From an uncultured bacterium (GTDB taxonomy: Bacteria > Desulfobacterota > Desulfovibrionia > Desulfovibrionales > Desulfovibrionaceae): a stretch of DNA of 40,997 nucleotides. Within the stretch, counting starts at the first letter, position 1. Every line of letters begins with the position of its first letter. The stretch spans positions 1 through 40,997 of the forward strand of contig CAJMLK010000022.1 in assembly GCA_905214305.1 (NCBI GenBank), in the 5' to 3' direction. The translations under genes and the position numbers were made by a program. Below the pieces are notes generated by a model. The model did no database searches, was not told the origin of the DNA, and was given only the letters and a program-made list of their open reading frames with translations. Positions 8,225 through 15,466 of this stretch are shown one piece after another.

Positions 8225-9628
8225 TCAGCAGTACACGTCCCGCTGACCGGCACGAACCCTGTCCAGCAGTTTTTCCGATACCCGCCGCGTGCGTTCCTCC
8301 ATACCGCTCAGTGTGGCGGCAATGGCCCCCTCCCCTGCCAGACGCGCCGCATCAGTGGCGTAGTCAAGCAGATATTCCTCAAAGGTGGAAAGCGCGTTGG
8401 GAGCGCACTTGGCCTTGATAAGCCCCGGCTTTGCCAGATCCATAAAATCCTTGCCCGTGCGGCCAAGACGGTAGCAGCCCGTGCAGAAGGAAGGGATGAA
8501 GCCGTGTGCGCCAAGGTCCTGCACCACTTCCGCCAGGCTTCGGTGGTCACCGAGCTGGAACTGGGCAGCCTCAAAGCGGCTGTCCTCGCTATACCCGCCG
8601 GGATTGGTGCGGCTGCCCGCCGAAATTTGCGAAACGCCCAGCTCCAGGGTCAGCCCGCGTATGGCGGCGCTTTCGCGGGTGGACATGATAATGCCCGTAT
8701 ACGGAACAGCCAGTCGCAAGATAGCCACCAGCTTGAGAAAATCCCTGTCGCTGACAGCGTGGGGCGGGCTTGAGGCAAGGTCGGAACCAACGGCCGGTTC
8801 AATGCGCGGCACGCTTATGGTGTGGCAGCCAACGCCAAAGCGCTCTTCAAGATGGGCAACATGCTGCATGAGAGCCAGCGTTTCATAGCGCCAGTCATAA
8901 AGACCGTAGAGCAGCCCCATGCCCACATCGTCAATGCCCGCAAGCATGGCGCGGTCAAAGGACGAAGCGCGCCAGTCCAGATCGCTTTTGGGGCCGGAAA
9001 GGTGCATCTGGCGGTAGGTAGGCCTATGGTAGGTTTCCTGAAACAGCTGGAACGTGCCGATATTGCGTTCTTTCAGTCTGCGAAAGTCATCTACGGAAAG
9101 CGGCGCAAGATTTACGTTGACCCGCCGTACGCTGCTGCCGCCTTCGCGCGTATTGTAGATGGCGTCAATGGCATCCAGAACATATTCGATACCGCCGCCG
9201 GGGTAGGCTTCGCCAGCCACCATAAGCACCCGCTTATGGCCCTGACGCAGGATCATCCTTGTTTCTTCAGCAATTTCATCCATGCTCAGGGCGCGGCGCG
9301 TCACTGCCGTATTGGATTTGCGAAACGCACAATACAGGCACTCGTTGGAGCAGAGATTGGAAATATACAGCGGCGCAAAAAGCACAATACGGTTGCCGTA
9401 AATCTCTTCCTTGACCGCCTTGGCCGCAAGATACAGCTCCGAAGTAAGCTCTGGAGATGAAATGCTCATCAGCACGGCCACATCCTGCGGGGAAAGACCG
9501 TTCATCTCTTTGCCTCTGGCGAGAACGTCGCGCACGTTGGCGGCGTTCTCCTGACTACAGGACGCAAGAATTTTTTCTATCCTCTCTCCATCCAGCCATG
9601 TGGCCTTGACGTCAGCGGCGTTTTCCAC
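8225..9628 (-). CDS. hydG: [FeFe] hydrogenase maturase HydG, tyrosine lyase
   Basis: HydG cleaves tyrosine to p-cresol and supplies the CO and CN- ligands of the H-cluster. The 467-residue protein has the radical SAM motif C93-x3-C97-x2-C100. Its C-terminal second-cluster motif, C382-x2-C385-x22-C408, distinguishes HydG from the related thiamine enzyme ThiH. The apparent start is GTG at 9628, preceded by GGGGGAG. It is the first gene of the hydrogenase operon, so the promoter should lie in the AT-rich region just upstream. Confidence 0.95.
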   Translation of the reverse strand: MENAADVKATWLDGERIEKILASCSQENAANVRDVLARGKEMNGLSPQDVAVLMSISSPELTSELYLAAKAVKEEIYGNRIVLFAPLYISNLCSNECLYCAFRKSNTAVTRRALSMDEIAEETRMILRQGHKRVLMVAGEAYPGGGIEYVLDAIDAIYNTREGGSSVRRVNVNLAPLSVDDFRRLKERNIGTFQLFQETYHRPTYRQMHLSGPKSDLDWRASSFDRAMLAGIDDVGMGLLYGLYDWRYETLALMQHVAHLEERFGVGCHTISVPRIEPAVGSDLASSPPHAVSDRDFLKLVAILRLAVPYTGIIMSTRESAAIRGLTLELGVSQISAGSRTNPGGYSEDSRFEAAQFQLGDHRSLAEVVQDLGAHGFIPSFCTGCYRLGRTGKDFMDLAKPGLIKAKCAPNALSTFEEYLLDYATDAARLAGEGAIAATLSGMEERTRRVSEKLLDRVRAGQRDVYC

Positions 9629-9712
9629 GTCTCCCCCTTGCGCTCGGACCTGCCCCCTCCGCCCCGCCTCTCGGCAGTAACGCAGCGATGCGCAGGCATC
9701 GGCTCCAGCTTC

Positions 9713-9739
9713 GTGTTATTTTTTTAAAAAATGTAACAC
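9713..9739. promoter_or_regulatory. Palindrome upstream of the hydrogenase operon
   Basis: GTGTTA (9713-9718) and TAACAC (9734-9739) flank a T7A6 core, forming a 27-bp near-perfect palindrome about 85 bp upstream of the hydG start. A third GTGTTAC lies at 9864-9870. Read leftward, TTGGTG-N17-TAACAC within this region could be a weak promoter. The half-sites recall relaxed Rex or CRP/FNR-type sites, but the spacing matches neither, so I do not name a regulator. Confidence 0.45.
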
Positions 9740-10505
9740 CAATGGTTGTAAAAAAACCCACCCTTCGGCAGGAAAAACGGCAGCATGGCAGCTGTAAAGA
9801 GCCGCTGCATGGCATGCGGTTTTTATGAACAATACGGGACGACAGAAAAAGACCTACGCCCCCGTGTTACTTTTGTCAATTACATGCTACAAAAAATCAC
9901 ACTCCGCACGCCCCGCAACTCCCGGCATCTGCTCAAAGCGTGAATGTTGCAGCCTGCGCGTCTGCGGCATCCGCCGTTTTCGCGGCCAGATACTTCTGTT
10001 GCAGTGGCGACCATATTTTTCGGCCGCCGAAAAGATGTCGCCCGTGGTTTGCGCCCACAGAATGAGCGCGGCACAGGGCGAAGACAGATTTTTTCAAAAA
10101 AAGCATGAAAAACAATGTGCCGACATAACCGTTCTGATGAGGCTCATGTACCTTTCGCACATGACCAGTGACAGGGCATACCATCATGCACATGAACATT
10201 TATTGATTGTACAAACAGCTAGCCGCATCGCAACAGTCACCCCGTACTATGCATATGGACGCACCGGATATAAATAAAAAGCCAATTAAAACAATGTTTA
10301 AATTATTAAAAATTTTATCATAAGCAATCTCGAGAAGATACATATAATTTCTGATCTTTGCAGTGCTCAGGTGAAAAAAAGGATTTAGTTGCACGAAAAC
10401 ATCACCATATGTTCTTATGATACACCATACAAAAAATATTCATGCTGGCTGATCAACATTATAAATGTAAAATGGCGCATCGAAAAATCATTGAAAGGGT
10501 ACACA
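9740..10505. other. Long non-coding, increasingly AT-rich stretch
   Basis: This gap separates the divergent hydG operon and the small exported-protein gene at 10506. A rightward open frame (9825-10277) has Cys/Arg-rich composition, no ribosome-binding site and no recognisable features, so I reject it. From about 10240 to 10500 the DNA becomes strongly AT-rich, as expected for promoters. A TATAAA at about 10460 could be a -10 element for the gene at 10506. No hairpin with a T-run was found. Confidence 0.5.
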
Positions 10506-10919
10506 ATGCTTAAAAAGACCACCCTTCTTTTGATTCTTTTCATAGCAGCCCTTCATATGGAGTGGGGAAAAGACGTGGGCGCAGGCAGGGCCTATGCTCT
10601 TTGTGCCCCGCATGAAACAGTCCTGCATTCCGCCCCGCCTTTTCTGCCTGAACAAAGCCTCCGGTCTTCGTTTCCTGCCGGACTGCCCCATGAGTCGGAG
10701 CTTGCCCCAGGCGGTCCGCCGCGCCTTGGCGCCATCTTGTCTGAAAGGGCAAAGCCCGACACCAGCAGCTCTTCGCAACCTGACCAGCTTATCTCCTATT
10801 TCCTCCAAGCCATTCCCTACGCCAACCCTGATAGCCTTGCCCCGGTAAACAACCTCCACTTGCCGGACAAGCGCAATTTTCAGGAAAGCCCCCCGCCTGT
10901 TCGTGCCCCCACGGCCTGA
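10506..10919 (+). CDS. Small exported protein of unknown function
   Basis: I do not recognise this 137-residue protein. It begins with two lysines and a hydrophobic run (KKTTLLLILFIAALHM) and an Ala-containing cleavage region near residues 29-31 (AYA-LC), consistent with a signal peptide. The remainder is rich in Pro, Ser and Ala with no conserved domain I can name. The ATG at 10506 has AAAGGG 8 bases upstream. It is followed after 163 bp by the DctA-type symporter on the same strand, so it may be a periplasmic accessory or leader gene of that operon. It could also be a lineage-specific orphan. Confidence 0.5.
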   Translation: MLKKTTLLLILFIAALHMEWGKDVGAGRAYALCAPHETVLHSAPPFLPEQSLRSSFPAGLPHESELAPGGPPRLGAILSERAKPDTSSSSQPDQLISYFLQAIPYANPDSLAPVNNLHLPDKRNFQESPPPVRAPTA

Positions 10920-10939
10920 GCGATACCACCAACGTACTC

Positions 10940-11002
10940 GCGGCAGGCAGCTTTCTGCCGTGCCGCCCCTGATGACGACACTCTGTGCCGCCATTTGGCA
11001 CA
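10940..11002 (+). other. Hairpins between small exported gene and dctA
   Basis: The gap holds at least two short stem-loops: GGCAG/CTGCC around 10943-10959, and TGTGCC (10984-10989) with GGCACA (10997-11002). Neither is followed by a T-run, so they may be RNA-processing or attenuation structures rather than terminators. Confidence 0.35.
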
Positions 11003-11082
11003 CGTAGGCCGCAGGCTTGTCCTGCACCCATTGCAGCCTTCAGTCGTTTGCGCTTGTGTACGCTCAAGCCAAAGGTGGATTT

Positions 11083-12408
11083 ATGCTGAAATATCTCAAG
11101 ATTCTTTACGTTCAGGTTTTGATCGCAATTTTCATCGGCATTCTGCTTGGACATTTTTATCCGCAACTGGCGGTGAAAATGCAGCCCCTGGGATCCGGCT
11201 TCATCAAGCTCATCAAGATGATCATCGCCCCGCTGATCTTCTGCACCGTCGTTACCGGCATTGCGGGCATGCAAGACCTGAAGGCTGTCGGCAAAATCGG
11301 CGGGCTGTCTCTTGTCTACTTCATGGCCATGACTACGCTGGCTCTTCTGATCGGCATGATCGTCGTCAATATTGCGCAGCCGGGCGCAGGCATGAACATT
11401 GACGTCAACACCTTTGACGCCAGCGCCAAAGGACTCGCCGACCAGTATGCCAGCAAGGCCAAGGACCAGACGCTCACCGGCTTTTTCATGAACATCATCC
11501 CCAGCACCTTTGTTTCGGCCTTTACCAGCGGCGAGATACTTCAGGTACTGATGATAGCCATCCTGTTTGCCTTTGCCCTCAATTTCAGCGGTGAAAAAGG
11601 TCAGCTGGTGCTTGATTTCATCAAGAGTTTTTCCGAAGCGCTTTTCAAACTGATCAACATCATCATGCGCGTCGCCCCCGTGGGCGCATTCGGCGCCATG
11701 GCTTTCACCATCGGCAAGGAAGGGCTTGGATCTGTTGTGTCACTGGGCGAGCTGATCCTCTGCTTCTACCTGACCAGCCTTCTTTTTGTCATTATCGTCC
11801 TCGGCGCTGTAGCCACCTACTCCGGCTTCAACATTTTCAAATTCATACGCTACATCAAAGAAGAACTGCTCATTGTGCTCGGCACGTCTTCTTCTGAATC
11901 CGTGCTGCCCAACATGCTTTACAAGATGGAAAAAGCAGGCTGTGAAAAAAGCGTGGTCGATCTGGTCATTCCCACGGGCTATTCCTTCAACCTTGACGGA
12001 ACAGCCATCTACCTGACCATGGCGGCCATATTTCTGGCACAGGCCACAAATACCGCGCTGACAACGGCCGACCAGCTTACGCTGCTTATTATCCTTATCA
12101 TCTCCTCCAAGGGCGCGGCGGCCGTCACGGGTGGCGGCTTTATCGTGCTTGCAGGTTCAATCAGCTCTGTAAGCAGCATCCCCCCGGAAAGCCTCGCCAT
12201 CATCTTCGGCATCGACCGTTTCATGTCCGAAGCACGCGCCCTGACCAATCTGGTCGGCAACGGTGTGGCCTCCATCACCATTGCCAAGATAACCGGCAAG
12301 CTTGATCAGGAACAGTTGCGCCGGGAACTGAACAGGTCTCCCGAAATGCCGCAGACAATCATGGAAGACGATATGGACGAAGACCCGGTTGGGGCCAAAC
12401 AGGCATAA
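11083..12408 (+). CDS. dctA: C4-dicarboxylate:cation symporter (DctA type)
   Basis: This is a DAACS-family secondary carrier for succinate, fumarate or malate in the inner membrane. The 441-residue protein has the expected eight membrane segments and two re-entrant loops. The diagnostic motifs are GTSSSESVLPNML, IPTGYSFNLDGTAIYLTMAA and SKGAAAVTGGGFIVLAGSI; the last resembles DctA more than GltP. The tail is acidic and polar. The ATG at 11083 has AAGGTGG upstream and starts just before the first membrane segment. A terminator follows at 12445. A glutamate/aspartate substrate cannot be fully excluded. Confidence 0.88.
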   Translation: MLKYLKILYVQVLIAIFIGILLGHFYPQLAVKMQPLGSGFIKLIKMIIAPLIFCTVVTGIAGMQDLKAVGKIGGLSLVYFMAMTTLALLIGMIVVNIAQPGAGMNIDVNTFDASAKGLADQYASKAKDQTLTGFFMNIIPSTFVSAFTSGEILQVLMIAILFAFALNFSGEKGQLVLDFIKSFSEALFKLINIIMRVAPVGAFGAMAFTIGKEGLGSVVSLGELILCFYLTSLLFVIIVLGAVATYSGFNIFKFIRYIKEELLIVLGTSSSESVLPNMLYKMEKAGCEKSVVDLVIPTGYSFNLDGTAIYLTMAAIFLAQATNTALTTADQLTLLIILIISSKGAAAVTGGGFIVLAGSISSVSSIPPESLAIIFGIDRFMSEARALTNLVGNGVASITIAKITGKLDQEQLRRELNRSPEMPQTIMEDDMDEDPVGAKQA

Positions 12409-12444
12409 TGTCGTAACTGCCCCACGGCAGTCTTCCGGCAGATA

Positions 12445-12488
12445 GCCCGGATCTGACGAAAGCCTGTGGCTTTTTGCCAGATCCGGGC
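12445..12488 (+). terminator. Nested stem-loop terminator after dctA
   Basis: GCCCGGATCTG (12445-12455) pairs perfectly with 12478-12488. Inside it, AAAGCC-TGT-GGCTTT is followed by more T residues (to 12475), a compact rho-independent terminator. It would end the dctA transcript. Confidence 0.75.
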
Positions 12489-12781
12489 CATACGGATGCT
12501 GCCCCTGATTATCCCCCGCGCTGCCTGCTGCCTTCTGCTGCCGTCATGCGGGCATGACAAAAAACGCATTTTATCAACAAATTTTCAGCATATTACAAAA
12601 TCAACGGCGCACGGCAGCACAAGCACGGTGCGCTTACGGCTTGCGGCGACGTTGTTGTGCCGCAAAGCGCTTGCCAAGCCGTGCCGGCAAACACCCGCAG
12701 GGCAAATATCCACCGGGAAGCATCCACCGGACAAGCATCCACGCTGACGGCAGCGCCCACTATCTGCAAGCCCTTCCCAGG
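12489..12781. other. Gap between two terminators, no supported gene
   Basis: A rightward frame (12554-12934) runs through the next terminator and has arginine/proline-rich, protein-unlike composition, so I reject it. A short repeated motif (ATCCACCGG, ATCCACCGG, ATCCACGC) occurs near 12710-12746. Because dctA already has a terminator upstream, the strong terminator at 12782 may serve an unannotated small RNA in this interval, but I see no definite promoter. Confidence 0.35.
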
Positions 12782-12840
12782 CCCCCCCAAAAAAGACCTC
12801 CTGCCGACTGTCGGCTGGAGGTCTTTTTTTTTGGGGGGGG
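12782..12840. terminator. Exceptionally long bidirectional terminator
   Basis: C7A6GACCTCC pairs with GGAGGTC followed by T9 and G8, with an inner CCGAC/GTCGG hairpin at the tip. The stem is over 20 bp, the longest in the window. It can terminate in both directions. It is not directly downstream of any recognised gene. Confidence 0.85.
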
Positions 12841-13125
12841 TCGATTCAAGCCGGGAGTTGTCCCCGGCAGCAGCACTGCTGCACGACCATGTCTGATTCC
12901 TCAGCGACAAGGCGGGCAGAAACGAATGACATGAACAAGATGCATGCAATAGTATCGCTTGATGCAAAAGCGTGACTATTGAATGCCAGTCATAAAATAT
13001 CTGACTACAAAATACTACATAATAACACTAACAATGCACTTCATCATGCCACAATACATTGACACGATCCATGACAGCGGATACATTTTCATAAAAATAC
13101 CATACATAACCACTACAATAAGACC
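12841..13125 (+). promoter_or_regulatory. AT-rich leader of the FmdE operon with candidate promoter
   Basis: TTGACA (13059-13064) and TACATT (13082-13087), separated by 17 bases, form a plausible sigma-70 promoter about 40 bp upstream of the ATG at 13126. The surrounding 200 bp are AT-rich, with several TACATA/TACATT-like words, which could be operator half-sites. No clear ribosome-binding site precedes 13126 (AATAAGACC), so translation initiation may be weak or the leader short. Confidence 0.45.
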
Positions 13126-13695
13126 ATGACAAACATCACACCATTTCTTGAAAAGGCTGAGAAGTACCACGGTCACATTTGCAGCGGGCAGGTTTTAGGC
13201 ATCCGCATGGCCCTTATGGGCCTGCATCTGCTTGACCTGAAGCCCGAAGACGACCTGCGGGATCTGGTTATCTTTCTTGAAACAGACCGCTGCGTGGCTG
13301 ATGCCGCCTATGTGGTCACGGGCGTCACTCTGGGGCGCAGGCGGGTCAAGGTTTACGGGTACGGCAAGACCGCCATGTCTTTTCTTGACCTCAAAAGCGG
13401 GCGCGCGGTGAGGGTGTGCGTGACCACATCCGACCGTCCGCCGCACCATGCCCCAAAACAGGAGCAGATAGCTTTTTGGGAAAAATACACTGATGATGAT
13501 ATTTTTTCATGGCAAAGGGTGCACATAGATCTGCCGGAGGGCGAACAGCCCGGCCCGCCTGTTCGTGTCTGCGCCTGTGCTGCCTGTGGCGAGGACGTTC
13601 TGGACTGCAAGGAAGTTGTGCAGGACGGCAAGACATACTGCCGCGCCTGCGCCCACGGAGCCTACTACCGTCCCGTTGAGGCCCGCCATGACTGA
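13126..13695 (+). CDS. FmdE-family metal-binding protein
   Basis: The 189-residue protein resembles the FmdE family, named after a protein linked to formylmethanofuran dehydrogenase but widespread in anaerobes without methanogenesis. The N-terminal motif YHGHICSGQVLGIRM (14-28) gives H15, H17 and C19; C56 is also typical. The C-terminus has a zinc-ribbon-like knuckle: C149, C151/C154, C161 and C172/C175. The biochemical role of the family is not settled; metal binding is likely. It overlaps the next gene by 8 bp (ATGACTGA), so the three genes to 15279 form one translationally coupled operon. Confidence 0.85.
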   Translation: MTNITPFLEKAEKYHGHICSGQVLGIRMALMGLHLLDLKPEDDLRDLVIFLETDRCVADAAYVVTGVTLGRRRVKVYGYGKTAMSFLDLKSGRAVRVCVTTSDRPPHHAPKQEQIAFWEKYTDDDIFSWQRVHIDLPEGEQPGPPVRVCACAACGEDVLDCKEVVQDGKTYCRACAHGAYYRPVEARHD

Positions 13696-14461
13696 CCGCT
13701 GGTTTTTATATGACGCATTGCTTGATTCCGTACCTGATACCGCGCTGGTCAAATCATTTACCTACGGCAAGCACTGGCTCATGGTAGAGTCGGACAGTGG
13801 CGGCATAGGGCTGGCGCAGCATTTTCCCCTTGCCCAGGACATGCCCGATTCCTGCCGGTCGCGTTATGACATTGTGGGACAACCTTTGCGGCATGTGGCC
13901 GAACAGGTCAAATCATGGGACTTCAACGCCGCTTCCATCGGTCTTGCCGCCCTGAACGCCGCCAACAATACTCTGGCCCTTGTAAAGCAAAGTCCCCTGC
14001 GTGCGGCACTGGATCGCCATCACGGGAATGCATTTGACTTTTTTCTTTCAGAGGCAAAAGATAAAAAAGTGGCTGTTATCGGTCATTTTCCCGGCCTTGC
14101 ACAGTTGCGGCAACGGTGTGAGCTTTCCATTCTTGAGCGCCAGCCACGGCCGGGCGACCTTCCCGACACGGCGGCGGAATACGTTTTGCCGCATCAGGAC
14201 CTTGTTTTTATTACCGGCACGACTTTTATCAATAAAACCATCACACGGCTGCTGGAACTGACCCCCAAAGCCAGAGTTTGTCTGGTAGGCCCCAGCACCC
14301 CCATGAATCCTCTGCTTTTCGATCACGGGCTAAGCTCGCTTTCGGGTCTGGTTGTGGTTGATGCCGCAGGGGTGGCTGCTGCCCTCAGGGATGACGACTG
14401 TGAAGCCATTTTTTCGCAGGGTGGCCGGAAGGTAAATATGGTGGCTGAATCATGTCTGTAA
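13688..14461 (+). CDS. DUF4213/DUF364 putative heavy-metal-chelation protein
   Basis: The 257-residue protein resembles the DUF4213-DUF364 two-domain family, described as putative heavy-metal chelation proteins. The N-terminal part (about 1-95) would be the enolase-N-like domain. The C-terminal part contains a Rossmann-like domain with KVAVIGHFP, LPDTAAEYVLPHQDLVFITG, and VCLVGPSTPMNP at the expected spacing. The start ATG overlaps the FmdE-gene stop, and the end overlaps the methyltransferase start by 10 bp. Family members are commonly seen next to iron-complex ABC importers, which fits the convergent locus at 17056-23395. The true ligand is unknown. Confidence 0.8.
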   Translation: MTDRWFLYDALLDSVPDTALVKSFTYGKHWLMVESDSGGIGLAQHFPLAQDMPDSCRSRYDIVGQPLRHVAEQVKSWDFNAASIGLAALNAANNTLALVKQSPLRAALDRHHGNAFDFFLSEAKDKKVAVIGHFPGLAQLRQRCELSILERQPRPGDLPDTAAEYVLPHQDLVFITGTTFINKTITRLLELTPKARVCLVGPSTPMNPLLFDHGLSSLSGLVVVDAAGVAAALRDDDCEAIFSQGGRKVNMVAESCL

Positions 14462-15279
14462 CTACTCGCCTTTTTGAAGAACTTTGGGTCAATTACCAGC
14501 CGGAGCGCGCCGGTGCTGCAGATTTTTGGGACAGGCGCGCCCCGTCATTCAACGATCATGTGCGGCGCGATGCCTCGCGCGAGCACCGGCGTCATCTTGT
14601 GGGGCATATGGCCCGCAAGGCGCAGCTTGGCCCTTCGGGGGCCGTGCTTGATATTGGCTGCGGTCCCGGCAGTCACGCACTGGAAATAGCCTCGCTGGCG
14701 GGAAGTGTTGAGGGTTTTGACCTCGCTCCCAAAATGGTAGAACTGGCGAAAGAAAACGCTGCGCGGGACGGTTGCGCCAACGCGCATTTTCAGGTGCTGG
14801 ACTGGGCCAAGGCGGATATTGACAGTCTGGGCTGGAGAAAAAAATTCCAGCTGGTTCTTGCTTCCAGAACCCCGGCTGTCAATGACCGGGCAGCCCTTGA
14901 AAAAATGATCGCGGCTTCCTGCGGCTATTGCTGCATGATAAGCCAGGTTGACACCCGCCACTCGGTCCGCGACCGCCTGAAGACACTGGTAGACTGGGAC
15001 GCGCACAAAGAGCGCATAAGTCGCAGTTTCTACTGTGCCTTCAATCTGCTCTGGCTTATGGGCTACTACCCTGAAGTAGAATATATGGATCGGGCCTGGG
15101 AAAGCGACAGCAGCCTTGAAGAGGCGGAACTGATGTATCTGCGTTTTTTTGAGAGCATGGGGCCGCTTTCTGAACAGCAGCGGGAAAGCCTGACCCGCGC
15201 GTTGACGGAGATCAGTCGTGACGGCCGTGTGCATGAAAGTGTGCAGTCCAAAGTTGCCATCATGTTCTGGGCCGTATAG
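14452..15279 (+). CDS. SAM-dependent class I methyltransferase
   Basis: The 275-residue protein has the SAM-binding motif VLDIGCGPG (65-73) and an acidic residue at the end of strand 2 (D90 in EGFDLAPKM), typical of class I methyltransferases. I cannot tell the substrate from the sequence. Tight overlap with the DUF364 gene and FmdE gene suggests it modifies a small metal-binding compound or acts in the same metal pathway. It ends with TAG, 58 bp before repeat R2, which may help terminate this operon. Confidence 0.85.
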   Translation: MSVTTRLFEELWVNYQPERAGAADFWDRRAPSFNDHVRRDASREHRRHLVGHMARKAQLGPSGAVLDIGCGPGSHALEIASLAGSVEGFDLAPKMVELAKENAARDGCANAHFQVLDWAKADIDSLGWRKKFQLVLASRTPAVNDRAALEKMIAASCGYCCMISQVDTRHSVRDRLKTLVDWDAHKERISRSFYCAFNLLWLMGYYPEVEYMDRAWESDSSLEEAELMYLRFFESMGPLSEQQRESLTRALTEISRDGRVHESVQSKVAIMFWAV

Positions 15280-15336
15280 GCGAAAAAGGCCATAGCCAGA
15301 ACTGTCTGCCAGAACGGCCTGCCCGTGACGACACTG

Positions 15337-15466
15337 TCTAGAGCATTTAACACTTGAAATGCTCGCTTACGGCAGGCAAAAGCCTGCCTTCTCGCATTTC
15401 GTGGCAAGGATTTTCAAGAAAATCCTTGCAGAGCAGTTAACTCATTTCATTCGTTAACTGCTCTAG
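15337..15466. repeat. Multi-hairpin intergenic repeat, copy R2
   Basis: This is the best-preserved copy. Four hairpins follow in order: GAGCATTT/AAATGCTC (15341-15364), GGCAGGC-aaaa-GCCTGCC (15371-15388), GCAAGGATTTTC/GAAAATCCTTGC (15404-15429) and GAGCAGTTAAC/GTTAACTGCTC (15431-15463). All four stems are perfect. The ends are TCTAGAG and CTCTAG. The right end contains the TAG stop codon of the nucleotidase gene (15465-15463, leftward). It sits between two converging operons. Confidence 0.9.

Noticed and set aside
9825..10277. Rightward 150-codon open frame between hydG and the exported-protein gene
   Set aside because: Composition is rich in Cys, Arg and His without any recognisable motif or ribosome-binding site; it lies in a probable promoter region.
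10990..11020. Sigma-54 promoter (TTGGCACACG) upstream of dctA
   Set aside because: The GG and GC elements are not at the required spacing; after GG plus ten bases the sequence is CC rather than GC.
12554..12934. Rightward 126-codon open frame after dctA
   Set aside because: It reads through the long terminator at 12782-12840 and yields an Arg/Pro-rich product unlike a folded protein.
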